Below are positions 13,791 to 25,539 of a stretch of 64,000 bases of DNA, piece by piece. Origin of the DNA: Perilla frutescens (lineage: Eukaryota > Streptophyta > Magnoliopsida > Lamiales > Lamiaceae); contig BRKX01000018.1 in NCBI GenBank assembly GCA_026008535.1, positions 23,444,088 to 23,508,087 on the forward strand, read 5' to 3'. Both the position numbers and the translations under genes were made by a program. Numbering within the stretch: position 1 is the stretch's first letter; each line of letters starts with the position of its first letter. The notes beneath the pieces are model-generated. The model searched no databases, had not been told where the DNA came from, and worked only from the letters and a program-made list of their open reading frames with translations.

Positions 13791-13919
13791 TGTGGGGAAG
13801 GAAACAATTATACGTCAATTTACTTTTTTTTTTTTTTAATTATATTGAATATTTTTTTTATTATGTGTGAAAATGAAAAGAAGACTATTTACAACATAAG
13901 CGTACGTTTTATTGCTGTA

Positions 13920-13924
13920 ATATG
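13920..13924. repeat. Target site duplication (left), ATATG
   Basis: ATATG directly precedes the copia element and is repeated exactly at 20884-20888. Confidence 0.93.
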
Positions 13925-14712
13925 TGTTGTGGTATCGCCTAGCTAGGGCTTACACCGCTTGCTTCCCTACCTCTAGCGGTTCCTAAAACAGGCTACTCAA
14001 GTAGCTAGAAATGAGAATACAAGAGATTACAAGATGTTTCAACTGTAGAAGTTGATCTAGGGTTTCTTCAAGCAGCAGCAACGTCAGCCTCAGAGAGGAA
14101 GGTCAAGGGAACCTTCAAGGTTCTTCACAGGCACTAATCCCTTCAGATCTGCAGAGAAGACAAGTAAACAAGTGAGATAACACAGCAATATACGATAATG
14201 TGAGTAACAAGAAAAGACAGAGAGCAATCGGGAGTGGAAAAAAGTGCCCAAGGCACAGCGGCTCAGATTTTCCCACTGGGATCGGCAGAAGCCCTCTCCG
14301 GCGACCGGAGAACAGTCCAGAGAAGGGGGAAGAGGAAGCGGGAGGTTAGGGTTTGAAGGAGGCGGAGGGTTTCTTCCTTTCTCTCTCACAAAACTTTCCT
14401 CCCAAACACTCATCGGCCAAACAGGAGCCGATGATCAGAACTCCGGCCAGAGAAACTGTGGGAATGAGATGAGAAGATCCAGAAAGAGAGAGAGAAGATC
14501 TGAGATAAGATTGTGAAATCTCTGGTGTAGAGAGTGAGAGAGACGAGTGATGTTATAGATGCTTCTAGAGCATAGGGAAGTGACAACAGCAATAATGTTG
14601 TTTAATGAAGTAAGTTGGATCGCCACTTAGGGTTAAGGGTTTGGGGCTGGGCCAGGTAGATAAGTTATTTTGTATTGGGCCAGAAAGAAGGACAAATGGG
14701 CCAATCCCAACA
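13925..14712 (-). repeat. 3' LTR of the complete copia element
   Basis: Begins TGTTGTGGTATC and ends CAATCCCAACA on the plus strand, with terminal TGTTG/CAACA inverted ends. It matches 20096-20883 along its full length. As the element is on the minus strand, this left copy is the 3' LTR. Confidence 0.96.
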
Positions 14713-14728
14713 TTTCCACCTTTGGCCC
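14713..14728 (-). other. Polypurine tract of the copia element
   Basis: On the minus strand GGGCCAAAGGTGGAAA lies immediately before the 3' LTR, in the position where plus-strand DNA synthesis starts in LTR retrotransposons. Confidence 0.85.
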
Positions 14729-15070
14729 TTTTGGACTTTTTCCGTCACCAAGGAAGAGGACCTGCCAAAATGAAACACACGAGATTATCATCATAGCCAA
14801 TATTTTTACTCTTGAATGCAACACTAAGTCACACTAAGAGAGGGAGGAAATAAACACTATGCGTGTTTAATCCAGTCTCTACCACGTGAGACCAACCCAA
14901 CTTACAAGTCTCTAGTCTTAAAAGATCATTGACCTTCATAGACTTGTACAAAACCTAGCTGAGAGTACCAGGGTAAATCACCAACTTGAGGCACCAACGA
15001 CCTCAGAAATAAGGATGGGTCTTAGAAACACAGATTTAACTGTGAGAGCCCATCTCAGATCCCATAAGTA

Positions 15071-18000
15071 TTAACCAAAGTCCATGTTAAGAGACTTCAT
15101 ACAAGATTCCAGCTTTGCAACTGGTAGGCACTTAGTGCCCATATCTGTAGGGTTAAACTCAGAGGGAATCTTATCCAACAACACCTCTCATTTCACTACT
15201 ATGTCTCTTATGAAATGATATCTTACATCAATATGCTTTGTTCTATCATGAAAGACTGGGTTCTTACAAAGTTGGATGGCTGATTGGCTGTCAGAATAAA
15301 GTAGAGGTTTATCATCAATGAAATTAATTTCAGTTAACACTCCATTCAACCATATAGCTTCTTTTACAGCTTCTGTAGCTGCAATGTAGTCAGCCTCAGT
15401 GGAGGACAAGGCAACTATACTTTGTAATTGTGATTTCCAACTGATACAAGAACCACATAAAGTAAACACATATGATGTTGTAGATTTTCTGTGGTCCCTA
15501 TCATTTGCATAATTGGAATCCACATAGCCAACACATTTAACTCCTTCAGGAGATTTTGAGAAAGTTAGACCACAAGAGACAGTGGATTTCAAGTATCTTA
15601 ACAACCACTTCAATGCTTCCCAGTGGGGCATGTCAGGATTAGCCATATATCTGCTTAGACAAGATACAACATAAGCTATGTCTGGTCTAGTACTTATCAT
15701 CAGATACATGATAGATCCAATGGCATTAGCATAGAGAATATCAATCATTTCTTTTAGTTCAAAATCACTTTTAGGGCATTGATCTTTACTTAACTGAAAG
15801 TGGGATGCAAGAGGAACAGAAACAGGCTTGCATGCATGCATATCAAATTTTTTCAAGACTTGTTCAACATAAGAAGACTGATGTAGCAATAAAGTATGCT
15901 TATTTCTATCCCTATCAATGTTCATACCTAAAATCTTCCTTGCATCTCCCAAATCTTTCATATTGAAGTTGGCACAGAGTTCAGATTGGACATGCTTCAC
16001 AGTCTTCAAGCAGCGACTTATTAGCAACATGTAATCCACATATAGGAGCAAAAAGACAGGCACACGAGAAAACATATAATACAGGCAGTGATCAAACTTG
16101 CTTCTACAGAAGCCCATGCTTTTCATACAATTATCAAATTTAATGTTCCACTGCCTAGGTGACTGTTTCAAGCCATACAGAGATTTTTTCAATAGGCAAA
16201 CATGATCAGGGTGGCTTTTATCAATAAAACCTTCAGGCTGTTGCATATAGATGTTGTTTTCAAGTTCTCCATGCAAAAAGGCAGTTGTCACATCCATTTG
16301 TTTAAGTTCCCAATCAAAATGAGCAGTTAATGCAAGCATGATTCTCACAGTGGTGAACTTAACAACAGGAGCAAAGATTTCATTATAGTCAACACCTTCT
16401 TTTTGTGTGAATCCTTTTGCAACAAGCCTAGCTTTATATCTAACATTATTAATTTCCTGTTTTATCTTGAATAGCCACTTACATTCCACAACAGAGCAAT
16501 CATCAGGTTTCTTAACTAAAATCCAAGTTTCATTATCATGCAATGATTTCATTTCACATTTCATGGCATCAATCCATTTCTCAGAATCAGGGCAAGTAAC
16601 AGCAGCTTTGTAAGTTTTAGGTTCAGCTGATTCAAGATTATTGAACACATTGAAAGCATAAAAGGATAAATTGCATCCATCATACCTGAAAGGGGCTTTA
16701 ATTACCCTTCTAACTCTATCTCTTGAAAGCACATAATCATCCAAATTTATTTGTTCAGAGTTATGCTCAGAATTATGATCAGAGTTATGCTTATGAAGAG
16801 ACTCAGAGGATTCAGAAACATTCATGTGATCAGAAGCATTTGAAGCAGAATCATCAGCATTAATATCATTTTGATCATTCATATTATCATGCAAGTCATG
16901 CTTAATGAGGGGAGGGTCCACCTTAGACAGATCAGGGATAAAGGTAACATCAGAAGGTTTCTCTACCTCACTAGGAACAACAGAAGGTGAGGATTTCATC
17001 AAACATGGAAAATCATTCTCATTAAAAGTCACATCTCTGCTAATACAAGTTTTAAAGCCAGGCAGAGTTTTATCCCAAAGTCTATAACCTTTTACCCCTT
17101 CTGGGTAGCCAAGAAAAATGCATTTTCTAGCTCTTGATTCAATTTTACTTAATCTTTGATGTACATAGGCACAACAACCAAAAACTTTCAAGTTTTCAAT
17201 GCAAATAGGCTTATTAAGAAACACAGACTCTGGTTGCCTTTCTAGTAAAGAGACAGAGGGGGATCTATTTATAAGATAACATGCAGTCATGAGAGCTTCC
17301 CCCCAGAATGGTTTATCAAGCCCAGAGCCTGCAAGCAGGCTTCTAACTCTCTCCAGGAGAGTTCTATTCATTCTTTCTGCAACCACATTCTACTGGGGGT
17401 TATAGGGAACAGATTTGTGTCTTTTAATTCCCATTTTACTGCACAAGTTATCCATAGTATGATTACAAAATTCCAAACCATTGTCAGTTCTTAAGCATTT
17501 AATTCTCATATTGGTTTGATTTTGTATTTCAGTTGCGCATTTTGAAAACTTCATGAAAACATCAGACTTATTTTTCATTAAGAAAACCCATGTTTTTCTT
17601 GAAAATCATCTATGGTAGATAAGAAGAACATGTTACCACCATGTGTTTGAACCTTTGAAGGTCCCCACACATCTGCATGTAGGTATTCTATAATTTGAGA
17701 GCTCAATTTCATTTTTGGATATGCAGCAGACAAAGGGAAAGGGGACTTGTGTTGTTTTCCCAACAAGCAAGGCTCACAGAAAGGCATAGCAGATACTTTG
17801 TCATTTTTAAAAGCCCCAGCCTTATTCAATATATCTAAACCCTTGTTACTCATGTGACCTAATCTTGCATGCCATAAATGAGTTTTATCAGATTGGACCA
17901 AGTTTGCAGACAAGATAGGCATAGGTTTAGCAAACACAGAATACAGATCTCCCTTTCTAGGAGCATCAAAGTAGTGCACAGAATTCATTTCAAAACTAAA

Positions 18001-18504
18001 ACACTTTTGGTTCACAGAGCCATAGAGCAATTGATCAGCCAGTTTTGAGACAGATAAGAGATTAAACTTCAATTTTGGCACATATCTCACATTCTGCAGA
18101 TTGATCATGCTATCATTCTCAAATTTCAGGCATATATCACCTTTTCCTTCAATATCACACTGTTGGCCATCAGCCAATGCAACAGAACTACACTTAGACA
18201 GATTAAGATTTGAAAAAATGTGTTTGTGTGGAGTGACATGAAAGGTGCATCCAGAATCAATTAACCATTCAGATTCAAGCATGGAATTTGACACAACATT
18301 AGACAGATTTATGAATTGAAAATCAGATGTAGCGTGAACCATATACATTTCTCCCCTTTCATATTCAGGCTCATTATTGTCACACCCGAAACACTCAGGG
18401 TTATACTGCATGGTAAGATTAGCATGGTTATTCCCAAAACCTCTCCCCTTCTTAAGCTGTTTACACCTATTAGAGAAATGACTAGATTTTCCACAGTTCC
18501 AACA
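15071..18504 (-). pseudogene. Copia pol: knuckle, protease, integrase, RT, RNase H (broken)
   Basis: From 18504 downward: zinc knuckle CWNCGKSSHFSNRC (18463-18504), protease (WLIDSGCTFHVTP), gag-pre-integrase (HLWHARLGHMS; CEPCLLGKQH), integrase (ADVWGPSK; RTDNGLEF), RT (KARLVAKGFTQKEGVDYNE; MDVTTAFLHGEL; KSLYGLKQSPRQW) and RNase H (ALSSTEADYIAATEA; SDSQSAIQL; RTKHIDVRYHFIRD). Breaks: a frame change in integrase near 17580, an in-frame TAG at 17390-17392 and an in-frame TGA near 15185, after which the frame stays open to TAA at 15071-15073. The RT box normally YVDD reads YVDY at 16031-16042, so a metal-binding aspartate is lost. Confidence 0.96.
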
Positions 18505-18599
18505 TTTTTCTTAGGCTTTTGGTCTTGGGGTTGGAAATTTTGGGGTGAGGATCTGAAAGGTTGGTTTCTGGAAGGATAATGGTTTTGCCTTTGAGAATT

Positions 18600-19367
18600 T
18601 TAAGGGATAAATCTGTTATCACAGGAGGGCTGGAAAAAGTTGTTGGATTTATCAATTCTGCATTCCCTCCTATGTCTTTCCTCAAGTTCAGATTCTCTTT
18701 TATGCTGTTCTGCATTTAACACACTGGGGTTTTCTGGGTTGAAATCAATATAGGGCCTGTTCTTGAAGTTTTTATTCACATACATGATTTCATTTTGCAG
18801 AGGCTTAGAACTTAATTTCTTGATTTCATTTTCTTTTGCCTTTAACCCAGACACTATCATATCACAAGTGAGTTTACACCCACCATACTTTAATGCAGAT
18901 TTAACTTCAGCATATATTTCAGGAATAGCACCAAGAAAAATTTGAGGAGCATAAGCTTCAATTTTATCATCTCCAGCAAGTTTTACATTTTTTAAAAGCT
19001 TAGTGAATTCATGCATATTTGTGTCAATGTCTTTAGAGGGATCCATTTGAAAAGACATGATTTGGCTTTGTAAAGAATACATATGTTCTTCAGATTTTGC
19101 AATAAACAGATCAGTTAAGGCATCCCATAGGTCCTTAGCACATCTATGATGAGAAACTTGCCTCACAATGGCACTACTCAGGTTTAACAGAATTGTAGCC
19201 CTAGCACCAGCATTTAATTTAGCAAGATTCTTATCAGCTTCATATTCATCAATTCTATCAGATATAGCATCCCGCAGATTTTCTTTGGTTAAAATGCATT
19301 CAACCCTAGTCTGCCAATCACCAAAATCACCACTGCCATTAAATGGGACAACATTCAGATTATTCAT
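18600..19367 (-). pseudogene. Copia gag (capsid-like)
   Basis: Begins at the ATG at 19365-19367 (MNNLNVVPFNGSGDFGDWQTR), chosen because the upstream in-frame residues are hydrophobic LTR-proximal sequence unlike gag. It shows the copia gag pattern: W in FGDWQTR near the start, then RCAKDLWDALTDLF, MHEFTKLLKNVKLAGDD and the basic KAKENEIKKLSSK. A TAA near 18600 ends the frame, and a one-base frame change near 18508 separates it from the zinc knuckle, so gag and pol are no longer one frame. Confidence 0.9.
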
Positions 19368-20082
19368 GCTTAATACAGAAATTTCACTTAAAAAACCCAG
19401 AAATTTCACAGAATCTCCCAAGATCCACAGAATAATCACCAGAATACAGACAAACACCCAGGAATGCACCAACAAACAAGAAGCAGGGCTTTCACAGGCC
19501 AGAAAAGGAACACCTGGGGAATCTAGAGCTGAGGCTATCCCAGTTCGCAACACAGATTTATCTGTGGCGCAGGGGGTCACTCAGGTAAATCCCTAACACC
19601 TTTTTAGCCACAAATCACCACCACAGACTTAGTCAACAGAAACCCAACTCAGGGGTTTCTCAACAATAACAGGGTACGATACAATCAAACAATGAAAACA
19701 GCCAGCAGAAGACACAACAATCAAGCCCAAAACCCACTGAAATGCCCTTTCTTATCTTTGCTATCGGGGTAACCCGCTTTGAGGAGACCCACAGGGGAAT
19801 CCAGACGGTCCCGACCGTAAGCAACAAATAAGGGGTTGGCTTTGAATGCCAAGAAACAGATCAGAGATAATCAACGGAAGCAATTAAGGTACATGATCAA
19901 GATACCACAGAGGAGTTTTAGGGTTTCAAGGAGAAAATACCAGAGCCGACTTTCCCAGGCAGGGGAAAGTCGGACTTACCCTTAGATCGGAGCCCGAGGG
20001 GGGCGAAGTATGCGCGGCCCTTACCGGCGGTGGGGTGCTAGGAATGGAGGCAGGAGGGTGCCCCCGGCTAGGCCTAAACCAG

Positions 20083-20094
20083 GCTCTGATACCA
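20083..20094 (-). other. Primer binding site, initiator Met-tRNA
   Basis: The minus strand reads TGGTATCAGAGC one base inside the 5' LTR. This is the usual copia primer site complementary to the 3' end of plant initiator tRNA-Met. Confidence 0.95.
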
Positions 20095-20095
20095 C

Positions 20096-20883
20096 TGTTG
20101 TGGTATCACCTAGCTAGGGCTTACACCGCTTGCTTCCCTACCTCTAGCGGTTCCTAACACAGGCTACTCAAGTAGCTAGAAATAAGAATACAAGAGATTA
20201 CAAGATGTTTCAACTGTAGAAGCTAATCTAGGGTTTCTTCAAGCAGCAGCAGCGTCAGCCTCAGAGAGGAAGGTCAAGGGAACCTTCAGGGTTCTTCACA
20301 GGCTCTAATCCCTTCAGATCTGCAGAGAAGACAAGTAAACAAGTGAGATAACACAGCAATATACGATAATGTGAGTAACAAGAAAAGACAGAGAGCAATC
20401 GGGAGTGGGAAAAGGTGTCCAAGGCACAGCGGCTCAGATTTTCCCACTGGGATCGGCAGAAGCCCTCGCCGGCGACCGGAGAACAGTCCAGAGAAGGGGG
20501 AAGAGGAAGCGGGAGGCTAGGGTTTGAAGGAGGCGGAGGGTTTCTTCCTTTCTCTCTCACAACACTCTGCTCCCAAACACTCAGCGGCCAAACAGGAGCC
20601 GATGATCAGAACTCCGGCCAGAGAAACTGTGGGAGCGAGATGAGAAGATCCAGAAAGAGAGAGAGAAGATCTGAGATAAGATTGTGAAATCTCTGGTGTA
20701 GAGAGTGAGAGAGACGAGTGATGTTATAGATGCTTCTAGAGCATAGGGAAGTGACAACAGCAATAATGTTGTTTAATGAAGTAAGTTGGATCGCCACTTA
20801 GGGTTAAGGGTTTGGGACTGGGCTGGGTAGATAAGTTATTTTGTATTGGGCCAGAAAGAAGGACAAATGGGTCAATCCCAACA
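20096..20883 (-). repeat. 5' LTR of the complete copia element
   Basis: Full-length match to 13925-14712, same 788 bp length, same terminal TGTTG/CAACA. It adjoins the primer site, so this is the 5' LTR and carries the promoter. Confidence 0.96.
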
Positions 20884-20888
20884 ATATG
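20884..20888. repeat. Target site duplication (right), ATATG
   Basis: Exact copy of 13920-13924. Confidence 0.93.
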
Positions 20889-21114
20889 TATAGTAGAACT
20901 ATTATAACGTTTAATAATATATGTACCTACATAAGAAATTCTCGTTTTTCTTTAATAAAAAAATCACTGAATTATTTGTAAACGCTAAATAATATGGTAT
21001 AAAACTTAGAAGATCAAGATCACGCATTTGAGCGTTTCTCCAGACTTTTCTAGCACCTTCATAAATCTTTAAAAATTTAGAAGGTTACTAATGTTGTTCC
21101 TCTTTAGCACGACC

Positions 21115-21500
21115 TATGAATTCAGATGAAATCACTTGCTACACTTTGTGCACACACAATTAAATTTATTAATTTTTCTTCAATTTTTTAATTCAATTTT
21201 AATTTATTATACTTTATTTTAATTTTACACTTATTATTTAATGTTCATCCTACACAGTTAGGATATATAATTAATTTTCAATAATAAATTTTATTTTTCT
21301 AATTAATAATTGATTATTTAGTAAAAAAATAATTATATACCCTAATTAGGTATGATGAATCCTAAATAATAAGTGTAAAATTAAAATAAAGTATAATAAA
21401 TTGAAACTGAATTAAAAAATCGAAGAAAAATTAATAAATTTAATTGTGTAGCACCAAGTGTTGCACAAAATATAGCAGATGATTTCATTTGTTATGAATT
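21115..21500. mobile_element. Foldback MITE, ~385 bp
   Basis: Two inverted arms: ACACAATTAAATTTATTAAT and TTTAATTTATTATACTTTAT on the left recur reversed around 21385-21450. The outer ends TGAAATCACTTGCTA and TAGCAGATGATTTCA are also inverted matches. There is no coding capacity. A related end fragment occurs at about 51465-51530. Confidence 0.75.
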
Positions 21501-22462
21501 GATGATCATAATTATGAGATCAAATCAGAAATATATATCGATGCATGGGTCAATGCTTTTAAAACTGAAGTATTTATATTTCTAAAACATGTTTAGGAAG
21601 TAATTTAAAAAGTTGTGAAAAAAAAAAATTAATTTTCCAAAAATCATACGAAACTTTATATAGTACTAATGATCTAATAAAATACTATAACAACTACTAG
21701 ATCATTTATCAATTGATATGACCAAAAAATGAATATTTTCACTGAGTTGAAAACTATATATTATGAAGTACAATATTGCTCACGTCTTTTTCACTTATAG
21801 AAAAGTTTACCCTGTTTTGGACCTTTTATGTGGACGTGTTAATTTCTCTTTCTTTTTTATCTTGCTTTTGCTTGAACATAAGTAAAAAAAAAAGTTATAA
21901 AGTTATAAATGTTGGTGGTTCATTTCTATGGTTTTTAACATTGTTTGTCAATCTCTCATAGGCCATTTAAATTGTTTTACTCCAAAAAGTAGTAGGGAAA
22001 CATCTTTTTTCACCATTAACCGCACTCACCTTAATACGCCTTTTGTTGAAGATATATAGTCCGGACAATTAAGTCTAGGCTTGGCCTCTCCCACAACCAA
22101 ATTAAACTCGATTTCTCTATTATATTGCAAACGTATTTCATATATATCACGATCTTATTCGAAAGTATTCAATATGCTAATAATTTGACCATCTTATATA
22201 TTCATATATATCCTCTAATTCGATTAATTTAACTAGAAAAATTATTATTAATCGAAATTCTCCTAGAGTTACAAGACTCAAGATATTAAAGTAATTAATA
22301 TATAAGAATAGTTAATGAAACATCGCCGGTTCACAATTAAAACCAAAAAAAGAAAAGTAAATTGGTAAATTTTACGTGATCAACCATTAACTATACTGTC
22401 ATTTTTGTTAATTTTTATTTTCATTTCATTAATACTGTATTACATACATGTTGTATAAAGTA

Positions 22463-22548
22463 ACCCCTCGTCCCAATAGTAAGGTCCCCTTCTTATTATT
22501 TACTCTCTCTATTTTAATAGAAGGGGACCTTGCTATTGGGATGGAGGT
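22463..22548. mobile_element. Stowaway-like MITE, ~86 bp hairpin
   Basis: CCCCTCGTCCCAATAGTAAG and AAGGGGACC on the left are matched in reverse by GGTCCCCTTC-type and CTATTGGGATGGAGG on the right. The ends resemble the CTCCNTCCGTCCC termini of plant Stowaway/mariner MITEs, and TA flanks both sides, as expected for that family. Confidence 0.7.
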
Positions 22549-23081
22549 AGTAATATTTAGAATCATGCAGATAAAAGAAAACAGCAAATTATTTGATGTA
22601 ATAAGTGAAGAAGAAGAATTTGATCGAAAATTATTTGAACATAATATATAAATATGTGTGTGTGTGTGTGTGTGGAGTTGGCAACTAAATTCTGACTAGT
22701 TTGCAACTTAATTTGTGTGATTCTTCTTGCATGAAGGACATGGATGTGAATTGAGGAAGTGAAATAATTATTAAGATAAATGGAAATTAATGCAGATACA
22801 GTAATAAAAGAAGAAATGAAAAATCGATGGAGCTAGCTAATTAACGCAGAAATGAATGAAAAGCTAATTACAAAAGGATGGAAAGGAGAGAATCAAAGAA
22901 AGTAAGGACAGCACGATTAATAAATTAAAGCCTTTTATTTGTTGCAAGTCTAGCTTGTTGAACAAGCTTCCAACAAACACTTCAATTCAATCAATCCTCT
23001 AATCTTCTCATTTACGACTATAGCCTCTGCTTAATTTTCTGTATTGTCAATATTTCTCACACCCAACACGGACACTTTAAT

Positions 23082-23084
<3 letters not shown>

Positions 23085-23118
<34 letters not shown>

Positions 23119-23150
23119 ATATATATATATATATAAATATGTATATGTAT
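23085..23150 (+). promoter_or_regulatory. CT-tract and TATA-rich core promoter of the GRAS gene
   Basis: About 15 CT units (23085-23115) run into (AT)n and TATAAATATG (about 23131-23140), roughly 240 bp upstream of the ATG. CT/GA microsatellites beside a TATA element are common in plant core promoters. Assignment is by position only; the transcription start is not known. Confidence 0.5.
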
Positions 23151-23374
23151 ATAAGGGTCCACCTAGCTAGCTCCACCCATCCCCGGCCCACCATGCCATC
23201 CCCATGCACGCAAAGTTAAAAAAGGCAACAATCATCACCCACAAAAAAACTTCCATTCTTCAATTCAACTTGTATTAATTAGTTCCAAGAAACTTATATA
23301 TTAAAATTGCAAGAAGAAACCGATAGATCGATCGAGAAACCCATCTCGCATCGTACGTAGCTAGCTAGGAAGAA

Positions 23375-24931
23375 ATGAAAGTGCCCTTTCCTGCAGCAAA
23401 TAATCAGAGCCCTAAAACAATAACCGGCAGCCGCCCCTACGAGCCCAAATCCGTTCTCGAGCTCCGAGGAAGTCCAAGCCCCGCCGCTGATCAAATCTTC
23501 AATAATAACAATATTGATCCTCTTCAACTGGAAGTGGAAGATCATCATCATCATCATCAACAACATCAACATCATCATCATCATGTGCAACCTCAAGTTG
23601 ACGACTGGGATTCTTTGATGAGAGAGTTGGGTTTGCATGACGATCCCAATCCTGAGTTCAACTCCTTCGATTCAACTCAGCCATCGTCCTTCGTCGCCAC
23701 TGATTTCGGCCTTCTCTCCGATATTAATATTCCTATTCAGCCTTACGCTGCTATTACTACTTCTGCACCTGCATCTCTAGCTCTCACTCATAACCCTAAC
23801 ACCATCGACATCTCCGACGCCGATCATCTCAACACCAACACCACCGCCGTGGGATTCGACTTCGTCGACGAGTTAATCCGCCTAGCTGAGTGCTTCGAGA
23901 CGCACTCGCTCCAACTCGGCCACGTCATAGTGGCACGCCTTAATCAACGGTTGAGATCCCCCACCGGGAAACCCCTCCAGCGAGCTGCCTTCTACTTCAA
24001 GGAAGCTCTCCACTCCCTACTCACTGGGTCGACTCATCTCCCCGCCAATTCTTCTGAGATCATTCACACCATCAAGGCTCACAAAACCTTCTCCAGCATA
24101 TCTCCGATTCCCATGTTCTCCACCTTCACCGCTAACCAAGCCGTGCTCGAGGCCTTAGACGGCTCCACGCACCTCCACCTCATCGACTTCGACATCTCCC
24201 TCGGCGGCCACTGGGCTTCCTTCATGAAGGAGCTCTCCGACTCCCGCAACCTGGCGCCGCCGGCCCTCAGGGTATCCGCCATCATCCCGGAGGACTACAC
24301 CGCCGAGTCGCGGCTGATCCGGGAAAACCTAACTCACTTCGCTCGGGACCTCAATATCAGCTTCGACATCGAATTTATCCACATCCGCACCTTTGAATAT
24401 CTATCTTTCAAATCTATCAAGTTCGTGGACGGAGAGAAAGTGGCGGTCCTCCTATCTCCGGCGATATTCCGGCACGTGGGGACTGGCTTCCTCAACGATC
24501 TCCGGAGAGTCTCGCCGAACGTGGTGGTGCACGTGGACATCGAGGGGCAGATGGGGCTCGGGACGACGTCGTACCGGCAGGCAGTGATCGACGGGCTGGA
24601 GTTCTACTCAACGCTGTTGGAATCTTTGGAAGCAGCGAACTTCAACGGGGCCGGCGGTGGAGATTGGATGCGGAAGATAGAGACGTTCGTGCTGTATCCG
24701 AAAATAGTGGAAGGGGTGGAGGGGGCGGGGAGGCGGGGGACGGCATGGAGGGAGGCGCTGGTGGCGGCGGGGCTGCGGCAGGTGGGGCTGAGCCAATTTG
24801 CGGAGTTTCAGGCGGAGTGTTTGCTACGGAGAGTGCAAGTGAGAGGATTCCACGTCGTCAAAAGACAGGCGGAGATGATGCTTTGCTGGCACGATAGGCC
24901 ACTTGTTGCCACCTCAGCCTGGAGGTTTTAA
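23375..24931 (+). CDS. SCL15: GRAS-family transcription regulator, SCL15-like
   Basis: An intact single-exon gene of 518 residues. The variable N-terminus has a histidine-rich run (residues 57-70) and a short WDSLMRELGL motif (78-87) seen in SCL15 and HAM-like proteins. The GRAS domain covers about 161-518: leucine-rich part with GFDFVDELIRLAECFE (160-175) and RLNQRLRSPTGKPLQRAAFY, VHIID-equivalent LHLIDFDI (267-274), LRVSAI (298-303), PFYRE-equivalent region (about 335-410) and the C-terminal SAW motif ATSAWRF (512-518). The KPLQRAAFYFKEAL, QAECLL..VQVRGFHV and ALVATSAWRF-type blocks match Arabidopsis SCL15, a nuclear co-regulator reported to repress seed-maturation genes in seedlings. That role is inferred by homology. 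Most GRAS genes lack introns, as here. GC content rises sharply within the ORF compared with the flanks. Confidence 0.93.
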   Translation: MKVPFPAANNQSPKTITGSRPYEPKSVLELRGSPSPAADQIFNNNNIDPLQLEVEDHHHHHQQHQHHHHHVQPQVDDWDSLMRELGLHDDPNPEFNSFDSTQPSSFVATDFGLLSDINIPIQPYAAITTSAPASLALTHNPNTIDISDADHLNTNTTAVGFDFVDELIRLAECFETHSLQLGHVIVARLNQRLRSPTGKPLQRAAFYFKEALHSLLTGSTHLPANSSEIIHTIKAHKTFSSISPIPMFSTFTANQAVLEALDGSTHLHLIDFDISLGGHWASFMKELSDSRNLAPPALRVSAIIPEDYTAESRLIRENLTHFARDLNISFDIEFIHIRTFEYLSFKSIKFVDGEKVAVLLSPAIFRHVGTGFLNDLRRVSPNVVVHVDIEGQMGLGTTSYRQAVIDGLEFYSTLLESLEAANFNGAGGGDWMRKIETFVLYPKIVEGVEGAGRRGTAWREALVAAGLRQVGLSQFAEFQAECLLRRVQVRGFHVVKRQAEMMLCWHDRPLVATSAWRF

Positions 24932-25435
24932 CTCTTATACAGACACGTGGCAATTAATTCATCATAAATTAGGAAATTAAGTTTTAATTGTCTATGGTTA
25001 ATGCTCTGTAGTTGATGTTTATGTTTAACTAGCTGGATAAATGCATTAGCTTTTCATTTTGTCCATCTCTTAGGTTTCGTATTTTAATATTTTTATTTTT
25101 CTAACTATATAAAAAAACCATCCAATCAAGAAATTTATAAATATAATTAATCGCATGTGATTTTTAAATCGTAAAATTGATCAAATGTTAGATTTATAAT
25201 TTTTTTGAAAAATTAGGTATTATTTTATTCGTTTTGAACAAGTGAACTACTTTTGAAGAAGAGCCTAAATATAAGCATCGAAATGTATTTTACCCTAAAA
25301 ACAAAGCACAGATGAAAAGTAGGAAGTGATAAATTTTCTACCCTGCACACATTCTAAATCAAATCATATGTGCCAAATCGTGCTATATCTCCTATGCCAC
25401 AACTATTTTGTTTATTTAATAAATACCCTAATCGA

Positions 25436-25437
<2 letters not shown>
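24932..25437. other. 3' flank of the GRAS gene
   Basis: AT-rich sequence. It probably contains the 3' UTR and polyadenylation site, but no signal stands out enough to place them. Confidence 0.4.

Positions 25438-25467
<30 letters not shown>
25438..25467. repeat. Microsatellite (TA)n
   Basis: About 14 TA units. Confidence 0.9.
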
Positions 25468-25468
<1 letters not shown>

Positions 25469-25539
25469 TTTGGTACCGGGGATACAACATAGAATGTCAT
25501 AGGGATCTTAAATCGAATCCAGATAAGATCCACTGTGCC

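Larger units (their letters stand above)
9173..13919. other. AT-rich intergenic DNA, no gene recognised
   Basis: No conserved coding, tRNA or rRNA signature was seen on either strand. The stretch contains several dinucleotide microsatellites, listed separately, and long A/T runs. Short open frames here are low-complexity and were not accepted. Confidence 0.6.
13925..20883 (-). mobile_element. Complete Ty1-copia retrotransposon, 6,959 bp
   Basis: Two 788 bp LTRs flank gag-pol on the minus strand, with a tRNA-iMet primer site, a polypurine tract and a perfect 5 bp target duplication (ATATG). Domain order is gag, zinc knuckle, protease, integrase, RT, RNase H, which defines copia. By eye the LTRs differ at about 23 of 788 positions (about 97% identical), so the insertion is fairly recent: roughly 1 million years if a grass-like rate of 1.3e-8 per site per year applied (inference). 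It is non-autonomous now: two frame breaks, several in-frame stops and an altered RT active site. Confidence 0.97.
20889..23084. other. Intergenic upstream of the GRAS gene
   Basis: No gene is recognised. Two miniature inverted-repeat elements and a (TG)n tract (about 22655-22674) are present; the rest is AT-rich. Confidence 0.6.

Noticed and set aside
14244..14516. Open frames in the LTR (also at 20415-20687) as small proteins
   Set aside because: They occur in both LTR copies at the same place, are Arg/Gly-rich low-complexity sequence, and fall in a regulatory LTR.
22463..22548. Hairpin as a microRNA precursor
   Set aside because: Near-perfect arms with Stowaway-like ends and TA flanks fit a MITE better; no mature miRNA was recognised.
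24664..24897. Second protein in another frame of the GRAS gene
   Set aside because: A shadow of the GC-rich coding strand: Gly/Ala-rich, without domain or independent start context.
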